Assembly: GCA_015039365.1 (NCBI GenBank)
Contig: WION01000106.1
Span: forward strand, 62,001-126,000
Length of the DNA stretch: 64,000 bases
Origin: Amanita rubescens
Taxonomy: Eukaryota; Basidiomycota; Agaricomycetes; Agaricales; Amanitaceae
Reading direction: 5' to 3'
In this document: positions 10,169 to 20,793 of the stretch, in pieces
Layout of the letters: each line of letters begins with the position of its first letter
How positions within the stretch are numbered: position 1 is the first letter of the stretch
The notes under the pieces: model-generated
Told to the model about the DNA's origin: nothing
The model's database searches: none
The model's input: the letters and a program-made list of their open reading frames with translations, nothing else
Made by a program: the position numbers and the translations under genes

Positions 10169-10289
10169 CAGCACAGCCACTACAGGCCCTGGCCTGAGCT
10201 TAGGCTCTTGGCTCGGCCTGTGCTTTTTACAAGCCCAAGCCCCAGCTTTCAGGCCGAGCCGGGCTGGGAACATCACTAAAGAAGGCTGA

Positions 10290-10440
10290 GTTGGAAAGTC
10301 AAAGATTCAAAGTTCACAAAATTCTGGCCTCCAAAGCCAAAACACCCAAAGGCTGCCAAGCCAAAGTACTAAAGTATTCAAAGTTTCCACACCCAAAGCT
10401 AAAGCACCCCAAAGGCCCCAAATCAAAATATGACATTTCC
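10290..10440. repeat. CAAAG word-rich repeat, copy 2
   Basis: Repeated CAAAG/CCAAAG/CTAAAG words follow directly on a GGCC/GAGCC-rich stretch (10170-10275) that is itself made of GGCCTG/CAGGCC words. It resembles the stretch at 7338-7495 in word content. Confidence 0.45.
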
Positions 10441-10536
10441 CTGATGAATTGTCATTCAAGAAAACCTCGATATTAGGGAGGTGAAGGAAGCGCATTTGCA
10501 TATGTAACGTGATAGCTAGTAGACGATTAAATCTCT

Positions 10537-11958
10537 TCAAGGTGGAAGCTGCATCGTGACGCCTCGCCTTCGTAACAAAACCGAGTAAACATCGTCAGCC
10601 CTATTAAGCTTTTGACGAGTGTATTCCATTCCACTTCGCTTGCCAATTCTGTAGAGTTTGCCAAAATTATTGAGACGTTCGACTTTGAAGTAAAGGTACT
10701 GCAGTGGTGATTGGCCAGCATGAAAACGAGACTTCACCATGTTCAATAACGTTGAATGCGAAGAGCTTTGGATGTCAAGGTCGATTGTCAAGAATTTTAA
10801 ACAAGGGCACAATGTGTCATTTCGATGTAAGGTAAGTCTCCGGAGCACTTCATCGTCAATGAACGGAGGATTCCTGAGCCAATAAATGGAACACATGATG
10901 AGCGAAGTGAGCGAATTGCATGACCGGTGTGCGAGGACGTCGAGGTAATCGCTCGACGTGAGATCTGATCCACAGATCTTCAAGTTGTTAAGAGTACAAG
11001 ATGATCGTGTAAAAAAGTTTAAAAGTGGTTTGATGTCTGTTTGCCAAACTACGTCTAAAAAAATGTCTCGAAGAGAGGGCAAAGACAGCCGATGCACAAG
11101 CATCGGGAGACATTGCACCGCCCCAAGAGAGAACGTAACCAAGTCGTGCAGGATTATAGGAACTCCTGTCATTCCGAGCGTCGGATTGACAGAAATTGAT
11201 AGCTGCACGAGTTTCGGACATTCCATGAAAATGGTTTCTGCTGCTTGACAAGAGATCTGGCCCTGGACTTGGAGACGCGTAAGTTGGGCCCACGGAATAG
11301 CTTTGTTCGTGAGCGGTACGCGATGTCGGCAAAAGGAAGATATTTGCCGCAATGAGCACCATCTATCAAAGTGAAACAAAGGTAAGGGTTTTGGAGATGA
11401 CGGGATCTGCGGCATCGAAAACGGCAAAAAGTAATCCTGGAGATACAGAGATTGCCAACGGGTGGAGTAATCATTAAGGACCGATACAATGGGAGCTTCG
11501 GGCCCTGTCCCATCCAGAGACTTGTCGAAATCGCAGGATATGTGGAGGGTAAGAGGCAGCGTGCGAGAGCGCTCGATCCACGGAACGAGGTCGGCGGCCT
11601 TTTTCCTAGCCTGATCTTTTGTCATGTCGATTGGGACACGGATAAACACCTGCATCCACAACTGAGGAGTGCAAAAAGCAAGAAACCGCCATGAGGAGCA
11701 CACTGCACAAAGAACGAAAGGATTTGTTCTTTTTTTTCCCTCGTCAATGTGCCTCTTGTAAAGTTCGTGGATGGTGGGCAAGGCAAGAATGAAGATTTCG
11801 CCAAGGAGCTCTAAAGGGAGAGAATGAATGGGTGCATTGGCGCGTGAAGCACGAAATCTGGTGAAGGTGCCACGGGATCCGACGGCATGCGAACTTTGAG
11901 TAGGGTGAGCATTGTTTTCAGCGTCTCTGCGAGGGCGCCGAGTACCGACGGTTTGCAT
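10537..11958 (-). CDS. F-box protein, paralogue 3 of 3, with displaced start codon
   Basis: A single-exon frame of 473 residues. The F-box is HSLPLELLGEIFILALP, then CAVCSSWRFLAFCTPQLW and the family's leucine-rich array (QLTRLQVQGQ, CPKLVQLSISV, LVTFSLGA, SLPSLRDIFL). The role is presumably an SCF adaptor with unknown target. The first usable ATG is at 11958 (MQTVGTRRP). The position homologous to the MPP start of the other two copies (about 11991-11993) reads ACG instead of ATG. Small indels then put that ancestral start out of frame with the rest, so this copy has either switched start or is losing function. The body of the frame is intact. Confidence 0.8.
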   Translation of the reverse strand: MQTVGTRRPRRDAENNAHPTQSSHAVGSRGTFTRFRASRANAPIHSLPLELLGEIFILALPTIHELYKRHIDEGKKRTNPFVLCAVCSSWRFLAFCTPQLWMQVFIRVPIDMTKDQARKKAADLVPWIERSRTLPLTLHISCDFDKSLDGTGPEAPIVSVLNDYSTRWQSLYLQDYFLPFSMPQIPSSPKPLPLFHFDRWCSLRQISSFCRHRVPLTNKAIPWAQLTRLQVQGQISCQAAETIFMECPKLVQLSISVNPTLGMTGVPIILHDLVTFSLGAVQCLPMLVHRLSLPSLRDIFLDVVWQTDIKPLLNFFTRSSCTLNNLKICGSDLTSSDYLDVLAHRSCNSLTSLIMCSIYWLRNPPFIDDEVLRRLTLHRNDTLCPCLKFLTIDLDIQSSSHSTLLNMVKSRFHAGQSPLQYLYFKVERLNNFGKLYRIGKRSGMEYTRQKLNRADDVYSVLLRRRGVTMQLPP

Positions 11959-12344
11959 GCGCTTTGCTTTGAATGAGGTTTCCGAGGTGGCGTTCTTGCA
12001 ATGGCTAGTCGTGGTAACGAATCAAAGGTATCATTGTGACTTGTTTGTGATTCAACGCGCCCATGCCATCAACAAGAGATCTAGTCCGAAGAAATGTCAT
12101 CGCCACATTTCCTCTTGACCTGGTTAGGACGATAAAGGTCCCTTACTTAATAAACTGAAATTCATCTACTCCTTTGTCAACAGAATTGGAGGTTATATGG
12201 CGCAGCAAGCCAAGTTAGTTCGCCATCTGATGGTATAACGTACTATACAATCTTGCGTAAGACGGGATGACAATGTAACTTTGCCGTCGGCGCGCTCAAT
12301 CCTGAATCATCACGTGATTTCTATCACAAAGATCAACGCAAAAT

Positions 12345-13285
12345 ATGTTTTGCGTTTCTATTATCAAGGTACGTTCACGCACGCGTTTAAGTCTGGTCTA
12401 AATTATTGGACTTGTCTAGGACACGATACCGGTACACCCGGCCAACTTTGGCGTACCCGCAGAACAGGCTATTATTGCCGAGATCAACAAAAAGTATGCG
12501 AACAGGTTGTTACACGACGTTGGCTTGTGTGTCTGCGTTTTTGATTTAGTAGAGGCGGGGGAAGGAAAAGTGAGATACGGCGACGGGTTTCTGTGGTACA
12601 AAGGTACGAGGAACTGTCCGTTATATTGCAATTCTGAACGGCCAATAACTATGGTATAGTGGTGTTCAGGCTGGTCGTATTCCGACCGTTTGTATCAGAA
12701 GTGATAGTGGCGAAGGTCAAGTCGTCGGATGAGGACGGGATCAGGCGTACGTTCTTGTTTTCAGACTCGCGAAACGTTGCTTGACGCGACGACAGTGACA
12801 ATGGGCTTCTTTGACGACATTTATGTTCCCACTGCATATCTACCCCAACCCAACGCATTGTTCGTCATCTTTTGTTCCCCTTCTCATTCTTCAATTGACT
12901 CCTGTTGCGCACCTTCCAGTGACCCAAATGAACGAGCCCATTTCTGGCTGCCCGACTCGTCTCTCACAACTACACACGAGCTGCTGGACACCCCCGTGGC
13001 AGAACGAATGTACATCGACCAAGGCGAAGTGGTCCGAGTACGCGTCGAAGCTGACGAATTTTACGATTTTGAACCTGGTCCACCAAAAGCCCAAGACGGT
13101 GTTGCCGTTAAACCTGAGCCAAAAAGAGCACCCTATGTCATCATTGTGCGTCCAGATCAAACTACATGGTCGTATACCTAACATTAATTGATACTTAGTG
13201 TTCAATCGCAGAACAAGGTCTTGGGCCCGTCGTATGGTGGAAAGGCGCACAGATGGAGGGCGTAGAGGGTATGGAAGAAGGATGA
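12345..13285 (+). CDS. RPC25: DNA-directed RNA polymerase III subunit, RPC25/RPC8 (Rpb7-like)
   Basis: A six-exon model in phase throughout gives 223 residues: 12345-12368, 12420-12603, 12660-12746, 12796-12859, 12920-13145, 13199-13285. All introns are GT..AG and 49-60 bp. The N-terminal half is the SHS2/Rpb7 tip domain (MFCVSIIKDTIPVHPANF; LLHDVGLCVCVFDL; VVFRLVVFRPFVSEVIVAKV). The junction GIRLTMGFFDDIYVP is diagnostic of this family. The C-terminal OB domain runs MYIDQGEVVRVRVEADEF to SIAEQGLGPVVWW. Yeast and human homologues are about 204-212 residues, so the length fits. Together with RPC17 the protein forms the stalk of Pol III and helps initiation at tRNA and 5S genes in the nucleus. 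It is expected to be a single-copy housekeeping gene. The first exon encodes only eight residues. Confidence 0.93.
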
Positions 13286-14216
13286 TATGTCACATATGTA
13301 CGTCCTCCGACTATTCGAAAGACGTATTTATTTCATTGCCTTTGTAAATTCTATTTGCACGATACAATTTGCGGCAAAAGAAGTCATCGACTTCAGGATT
13401 ATGCTGACAAAAGGGGTCTGGCGTTTTAGCTGGTCCATCGTCCCTCCGGTTCAGAAGTAATCGCATGCCGACCAAGAATCTGTATGGACAGCGTGGCACA
13501 CGCTTTTATTTGTATCTCTATTAACCGTACGCCACCTGATGCGTCGTCTATATGGATGGAAGCTGAGATGATATGCAGTTTTCATACCTGCAGTCGAGGT
13601 ATTTCATGGAGTATATGATACCTGGTAACACGTTAATTTTAACATGGCTTTCCTTGCCATCTTGAATTGGCCTGCAGTTCGAGAGGGACCACTGTGCAAC
13701 TTGTGATCAGCTGAAGTCGCTTCATCTGGTATGTATATGTTTCAATCATATCACAACGCCCAAAGTCTTATCCACTTGTTCAGGAAATCCAGTGTCCAAT
13801 ATACGTCAACTCCATGCTATTGCCGAATTCGAGAATCTAAATGATCGCCTGTGTACGCTTTGTGTTGGGTTGGAAATGGAAATACGAATCATTTGATTGT
13901 GCTTAAGTGCCAATGACTGAACCTATTGTCAAGGAAGTGCTTCTGAATGACCTATGTTCAAGCATCGTCCAGGTCTTACCATACCTGCGTTACAAACTTC
14001 CCACGCCGTTTCCATTTGCGGCAGCTTGCGGAGGACTGCTTTACACATCGAGCTTACGGATCTACCTAGAAGACGACGTAAGCAAATTTGCGTATTGCGC
14101 CCAAATTCACATTGACAACACTACGATATGGTAATGGTGGCGTCCAGCGCGAGGCTACGTTATCGCTGACAGGACGGTTTACTTGAAATCCATCACATCA
14201 GCAGTGAATCTCGGAG
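13286..14216. other. Intergenic, no supported gene
   Basis: Two Cys-containing plus-strand segments near 13690-13900 (ERDHCATCDQLKSL; then LCTLCVGLEMEI) look protein-like but cannot be joined in phase, so no gene is called. The downstream end carries the SDR promoter. Confidence 0.35.
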
Positions 14217-14224
14217 TATATAAG
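14217..14224 (+). promoter_or_regulatory. TATA box of SDR1
   Basis: TATATAAG, 48 bp upstream of the ATG at 14272. Confidence 0.5.
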
Positions 14225-14271
14225 TCTCGCTAGGCTCAGCCTATTGAAGCAACGAAAAGCACTACAAAGCC

Positions 14272-15219
14272 ATGTCAAAAGTCATTCTTGTCACAGGTAA
14301 TGAAACTTCGTTCATCTATACAGATTACTTACTATGTGTTATTGGTAAAGGTGCCAACACCGGTATCGGCTACGAACTCGTTAGCCTTCTGGCGCAAAAA
14401 GGCCACAAAGTATATCTTGGAGCTAGGAACCCCACTGCAGGTAGAGAAGCCGCGTGAGTAGTTATGTCTCGCGGATTTGGTCACTGTCGTTGTTCATCTA
14501 TATTTCGATAGCGAGAAGTTGAAGAAGGAGAATCTAGACGTCACGTTCGTCCTGCTCGATGTCACAAATATCGAAACGATCAAGGCCACAAGGGACACAA
14601 TCGAAAAGAACGACGGAAGGTTGGACGTACTCGTCAACAATGCAGGTAGGGAGTTAACTTCGCTCTACCCTGGGCTAGATGATTAAACCACTACGATTCT
14701 GCACGCAGGCATATCAGGCACGACTTGGCAAGGCCTCGCCAGCACGGCTGACGCATCTGCCATCCGAGACTGCATTGAAGTTAACCTGGTTGGCCTAGTA
14801 CAAACCACGACAACGTTGCTACCCCTCCTACGAGCCTCTCCACAAGCCGTCATTCTTAACGTATCTAGCGAATTGGCTTCCAACACTTGGCAAGCAAGTT
14901 ACACTCCCAAGGTCCAAGACATAGGGTATAGTGCTTCCAAAGTAGCCGCCAACTCGTATACGATCGCGCTTGCCCACGAGTTGAAGAAGGATGGGATCAA
15001 GGTTAACGCAGTGTCTCCTGGTTTTACGCAAACCAAGATGACTAAATTCCATGGGGCCGGGAAAACGGCCAGGCAGGGCGCAGAGTCTTTGTTGCCTTGG
15101 GCATTGCTCGGTAAAGATGGACCCACTTGTAAGTATTGTGCTGTTTTGCATTTGAAATGCTCATGGCGGTTCTTTCAGGTCAGTTTGTGGATGGCCAGGG
15201 AGAGGTGATGGACTGGTGA
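14272..15219 (+). CDS. Short-chain dehydrogenase/reductase, SDR1
   Basis: Five exons in phase give 240 residues: 14272-14296, 14351-14453, 14512-14645, 14709-15128, 15179-15219. The Rossmann nucleotide-binding motif TGANTGIG spans the first splice junction. NNAG follows the third beta strand region, LDVLVNNAG. The catalytic serine is in NVSS and the catalytic Tyr/Lys pair in YSASK. This is a classical SDR of about 240 residues, so it should be an NAD(P)(H)-dependent oxidoreductase in the cytosol with unknown substrate. Exon sizes (25, 103, 134, 420, 41) and intron positions are identical in the copies at 32357-33304 and 33480-34436 and in the broken copy at 27310, so all share one recent ancestor. 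The C-terminus is GEVMDW. Confidence 0.92.
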
Positions 15220-16935
15220 TATTGCTCCTATGCCCAACGTATTGCACATGACTTGTTATCGTTTAGAAGGATGGAACGGATGTATTTTAGATGATTGCTG
15301 TACTTCTACTAGTCTTATATTTAAATACGCAAGGACGGCATATTACAACTCGTAGCAAAAGACGTAATCAACTTCAGAGTTATAGTCAAGGAAATCGCTA
15401 ATCCATGTGCCTCCCGGTTCAGATGAAGTGCGTGATGTCCTAATTCCGGCCACAACTAGTGACTCCACACGGAAAGCGTAGCATGCAGAATCAAATAGCG
15501 CTCTGATCTATGGTTGCATTAATTAGTTCACCGTCAGTATAAGGATTCAACCTCTTACTTTAGTAGCGTGGGATGTAGGTTGTAGGATTTAACGTGCTTT
15601 AGTTCGACCATCCGTCAAAGACGAATGGTCTTAAGCCCGGGGCCCACGGCAAGGAAGCACGAGGAAAGAACAGCAAGCTGCTCTCACCTTCCCCGGGAAC
15701 CTAGAAAAGTTAGCCGCCGCAGCCAAATAATAATCAGACACTCCAACGCTCAAGCCCAAGAGTTTTAGCGAATCATCGCAACCAAGTAACGTTCTCCGTC
15801 TTCGTGATAAACTTCAGCGGTAATTTGCAACGACCCCAGACGAGGAGAGCTCCAAAGAATCAAGGGCACAGAAAGCGTCATGTCACCTTGACGAAGGTCT
15901 TCTTGGTTGAAGTCGCTCATAAAGCCATTGTCAGTGGGAGTTCCGGTTCGAAGACAGAATCAAGAGAACAGAAAGAGTTTGGCGATTCAGCTTCTTGACG
16001 TCTGGTTTCTTTATCCATCAAACGTCTTTTCAGATGAGAGCGCTCATAAAGCCAGTGTCAGCACGAGCTCCAAGTGGACGAGAAAATTAAGAGCCTTATA
16101 GGTTGTTAGTTTTTAGGCTGGAATTTCCCGGTCAAGCTGCCTCGACGTAATGACGTCTTCAGCCAGTTTTAGTATCGCAAGCGTGCTTAATCTCATCTAT
16201 AATCGCGAGTGAGGATTGATCCATCACAGAACTGATCACGTACCAGACTCTCAACTCAATGCGGTTGACGTTTCAAACATGATCAGCGTGGTTCACGCCT
16301 TGACGCACATCTCACCGAGATCCTACATCAAAGAGTCTTGAGATGCTTCACAAAAGCTTCGAGGTCATAACTTGATGGCAAACAGTCGGGTCAGGCATCG
16401 CCAAAGAGTGGTCGCTCTCGCCGTGATGATATGATAGCTGGCGTGACGTTGTAACTTTCATCGAAAGCACGTCTACCCGCCCTCCGATGGAGTGGCTTCC
16501 GTAAATTCAGGGTTATCTGAAATTGTCGAGTGGCAGTATCAGCGGCGTGCGCGGGTGAGAAGCAGAATCAATCAGGGAGGATTCGGACTTTGCCCCGGAC
16601 ACTAAGCGAGGGCGACGTTGTGATAGGGGCTTGGGCTGGCAAAGGGCTCTTGAGCTGAAAGTTGAAAGGATTGAAGCCTTGAAGCAGAAGACCAGAAATC
16701 AGAGAGCCTAAGAGCGGGTGGAGGATGCGATGAGGATGGAGAGAGGGGAGAAGGTGGATGGTGGTGGACAAGGAGAAAGAGACGCGGGGCGGCGGAGCTG
16801 GAAACGCGTCGAGATTATCTGTCCACGTGATGAGTTCCGTGAGAATCGTGACTGACCAAATAAACCATAATCGCCTCTGCATCCAATCCACGATCGTAAT
16901 TAATTCTCATCCCACGCTTTAAATTTTCAACTACA
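15220..16935. other. Intergenic with a short direct duplication, no gene called
   Basis: A 36-nt segment at 15909-15944 (core GCTCATAAAGCCATTGTCAG) recurs with changes at 16036-16071. The rest shows no conserved frame. Pro/Ser/Leu-rich minus frames near 16568-16891 have no family features. Confidence 0.45.
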
Positions 16936-18423
16936 TTACAATATTTTCCATACCGTGCCCGTCAGCTTCGCGGAAATGATCCACAATAGTGTCATGACTC
17001 TCCACAAGCCCACTGGCAAGCCGATAAGCAATAGCTTCAGGCTTCCTCGCAGTAATCTACCGGGAATCCCCAAACGTCTCCTTGCCTTCATCAAGAACCT
17101 TACCGCCACGGCAACGGCAACACAAAACCCCCAATCTACTCTGGCAATAACTTTGCTTATCTTCCGTATAATCCTGGTGTCTACCTTGATCAAAAAACCT
17201 TTGACGCGCCAAAAACCTCTCTCCAGCGTTTTGATAAGACGTTTAAACTTCCCCCATAACTTCCTCATCACAGATTGCGTCTCCTGGTAGATTTCGGCCC
17301 ATTCACCGGACTGCGAGGGCAGATCGTGTCTTGAGAGAATTCTCAAAATATAGTTGAAGTCAACGTCTGAAATATATACGATAATCATATCTGCGTGGCT
17401 TCCAAAAAAATGCATACCATAAGTGTGCGTCTCAATACTAGATGTTTTTGCATGGTATATCTTGAATTTCCAGGTTGGATCAATACCTACGTATCCCTGG
17501 GGCCATATTGCTTTCCTTCCTATAGTTGCAATGCGAATATGTCCGAGGAACTTGGCGGCGAGTATCTTCCACGTCGGCAAAAATGTCCCGTCTTCCACAA
17601 CCACCAGAACACGTTGTCCATCGTTATACTATAAGATCATCATGAAGACCATAAGAAGAATGAAGGCAAGCTCAACAAACTTTTTCTAGCCATTCGTTGA
17701 CTTCTCTCATCGTGGAAAGCTCATCTATGTAGTTGGGTAGGTGATTTGACATCGACTCGAGAACGTTTTCCTCAGATTTTGCATTGCGCTCGAGCTGTAC
17801 CATGGTTTTCCAAGGTAAAATCTACCAACATCAACTCCCATTCCTTCCCGGTTGTCACAAGAAGTTACCTGGACAGGTAGTGTGTCGAGACCGGCTTGTT
17901 GTCTAAGTTCTACCCTGGGACATGCTGGACAAAGGTGACTGAGAGTGGTGTTGTCGCAGTCGACGACGTAGGAAGGAAGTGATCGTGGAAGATTTTGTAG
18001 GGCATCGGCATATTGGGCGATGGAATGCTACCTCGTGATTAGGGGAGGTAATCGTTCGAATGATGATTCCTCAACTTACCCCGCAGGTAGAGGCAACGTA
18101 TGCTACTATCCCAAGGTGCTATTGTGTCAAATGCGTTATTGATTAGGAACTGATAGGGTTCATCTAAAGCTCACCGGCGATTTCATGACTTCTTGGAATT
18201 TGACTTTGTCGAGCCTCGTCACAGCAATTGGACTTTCAAATCGCCTCTGATTAAGTCTTGGCCTCGGATGTCCATCGGGCTCTTGCAATACCACACGGGC
18301 GCTGCAGCCACAGAGTTCAGTCGGCTTCATAGGTCGCACTGGCGTTGTCATTGGCGCGTCCTCAGCCTGAAACGCCACTGAAGTTGACACAGCTAGCGAT
18401 ATGATCAGGAACATGAGAAACAT
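16936..18423 (-). CDS. Secreted protein of an unrecognised family, paralogue A (409 residues)
   Basis: A six-exon model made by aligning with paralogue B: 18423-18175, 18118-18080, 18027-17869, 17821-17681, 17628-17418, 17366-16936, with introns of 47-56 bp. Residues 1-19 are a signal peptide (MFLMFLIISLAVSTSVAFQA). Two conserved blocks are shared with B: a Cys block, VVDCDNTTLSHLCPACP, and a block NHLPNYIDELS, EVNEWLEK, RVLVVVEDGTFLPTW, AAKFLGH. The C-terminal 140 residues are basic and hydrophobic (WGFCVAVAVAVRFLMKARR; LLLIGLPVGLWRVM), so the mature protein may sit in a membrane or the tail may be post-secretory. This tail is longer than in B. No enzyme motif is seen. The fifth intron is supported by the intron at the same place in B. 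Confidence 0.65.
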
Positions 18424-19023
18424 GGTTGGCAATGGGATCGGACAGGGGAATCGCGAGTCGCATTATATCTATCACCGTGGCTATGGATTTTTCCTTTTCG
18501 TGTGGGATCTGAAATGCGCAGCCAGTTGCAGAACAAGGCGCCACGTTATCTCCACGTGTGCGATTGCATTCGAACTTCGAAGCACTTGCACTCCTATCTA
18601 CGCTATCAGGATCGCTTAGACTGTGATTTAGCCAGGAAGCATCGTTTACATGATAATCTGCGGGCCAATCGTATCCTATCGTGTCGTATGTGGACCAGAC
18701 GCGCACAGGAAGAAGACTGGAACGTGGCTTTTCGAATTCGCTGATGCGGTGATATTATGATAGTGATCAGATACGAAAATACTTATTACCAATTCTATTG
18801 TATCGGCGTGCCCGTGAGTCAGTTCATCAATCATACTGAGCGCTGCCACATCAGAATATGCTGCCAGTTGTCTTCTATATATCAAGATCACAAGAGTGAG
18901 TTTAGATGATCCGGATAACATTGGACACGGCTAGCGCTCGACATTCATAACAGGCTATTGCATTGCTCGGATTCGTAGCAAGATCATTCAAAGCACTGGT
19001 TAAAGCCCGTAATATGGACCGCC
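18424..19023. other. Intergenic between the two secreted paralogues
   Basis: Contains the 3' flank of paralogue B and the promoter of paralogue A. No other gene is supported. Confidence 0.5.
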
Positions 19024-20153
19024 TCAGTATACGCGCCATATCACCGACCAAAATTGCTTCAGCTTTCTCCCTATTTTCCTCCACACGCTCATAGGCTGTG
19101 GTGGAACTAATCCGTCCACGATATTCGCTATCATAGCAAAGTCAATATCTAAGAAACATGATATAGATCTCTTCATGGTATTAGAAAATATCGCTCACCA
19201 CGGAAATATGTTATCACCATCTTCGTCTTTGCCTGGTAAATCCGTACTTTCCATTTCGGGATAGGTCCTCGTTCCAATCCGGACTCTTGAATCAAGTTCG
19301 CGTTTTTGTTATTGACGACTCCGAAGCGGGCGCGTCCTAAAAATCGAGAAGCCAGCACATTCCACGTTCGTGGAAGTTCACCGTCTTCCGTTTCCACCAA
19401 TACACGGTGAATGCTGCCATACTGCGGAACTGTATAAGCACAACATGACAGCCCTGCGAGCCGATACAGGTACCTTCTCGATCCACTCGTTTACGGACGA
19501 AATCTGGTCTATATAGTTGGGCAAGCACTCTGCAATTGATTCAAGTATTTCTTCCCCGGTCGACAATGTTGCGTTTGATTCGAGTTCTACCTCCAGTTGC
19601 CATGGTGACACCTACGATGGAATATGATTATATCTCTTGAGCACATCCAAAGGGATTACTAACCCAAACATTAGGAAGCTTGTCAACGACTTCGTTGCTC
19701 GCTTCAGGACACGTCGACACCGGACACATGTGACTAATCGATGAATTATCGCAATTGACGACATAGACAGGAAACCATAGTCCAGTGTTACGAAGGGCGT
19801 CGAAGTACCGATCGATTGGCGGCTATGGTAGAGTTAGAGGTCGCCCTACATCCTTTATAGGAATCGTCAACGTACACCGCACGACGAATTGACATACGCA
19901 ATTATGCTCGGTTCCTACATAGCTAAAACACTGAAAATGACTTCAAGAAGTGATAACTCACGAGTGGGTTCAAGAGTTCTTGCAGTCGATTGGCATCAGG
20001 CATTCCAACTAGTGTCGGGGAATGGAATTTGTTGCAACGCCCGATGGGCCCCGGCACAGGTATAGGCTCTTCAAAGTTCTTCTGTTCATGAGCCGGTATC
20101 GCCAACGCATGGGGAAGGCATAGCGATATAGCCAGAAGGCTGAGAGCAAACAT
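19024..20153 (-). CDS. Secreted protein of an unrecognised family, paralogue B (291 residues)
   Basis: Six exons in phase: 20153-19962, 19914-19876, 19822-19664, 19611-19474, 19421-19199, 19148-19024, with introns of 47-53 bp. The second exon is 39 nt and the third 159 nt, exactly as in paralogue A, which supports both models. The signal peptide is MFALSLLAISLCLPHALAIP. The conserved Cys block is VVNCDNSSISHMCPVSTCP. The second block is ECLPNYIDQIS, NEWIEK, RVLVETEDGELPRTWN, ASRFLGR. The protein ends WSVIWRVY, where A continues for about 80 more residues. A secreted role is inferred from the signal peptide only. The tandem same-strand arrangement with A indicates local duplication. Confidence 0.65.
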
Positions 20154-20793
20154 CGTGGGCGATTGAGTTAAACGAGGTACAAAGCTATCCTATGCATATA
20201 AGCTATCCTAAACTTACGATAAAGCTTGAAACATCACACTTACCCCGTGAATAAGGCTGTGCCAACGCCGTGTGATAGTTAGATTGAACGGGTAGTTGTT
20301 GCGCGCGTGTGATGTCACTGATATGCCAAGTCATGCCCACAACAGGTGAGTGACAGTATTTGAAGTACTGGCACATGCATTTGTGTGGGCGCAAACTGGT
20401 TTAGATCACCGCAACATTGCAAAGGCGCCATTCTTGGCCACGGTTCTTTGGCTTCTTGCCATCTTTCGGTAATAGTTCACTGCTATGGGCGGCACCCTAT
20501 TAAACTGTTCCGATCGAAGAGCAATGATGTTGGACTTGGAATCCAGTGTATATGCATTTACGACCAGCGGAGGTGTGTGACCGTGTCCTTGAATGCACGA
20601 TTCGGTAACTAAATTCTTGCCGACCTTCCTGGGCCTGATCTCTATACTACTTAGCCTCCGTATGACCATCAGTCTTCAAGATCATTCTAACGATTTAGCA
20701 GAGTATATGAGGAGAAATAACTATGTATCTTTCCATGCGCCTATGGCGCAGCGAGACCTAAAAACGGTATAAAAACTATGCTCTAGATATCTT
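20154..20793. other. Intergenic, no supported gene
   Basis: Promoter side of paralogue B and 3' flank of the aminotransferase gene. No conserved frame. Confidence 0.5.

Noticed and set aside
18193..18744. Plus-strand frames opposite secreted gene A
   Set aside because: Antisense shadows of exon 1 and promoter sequence.
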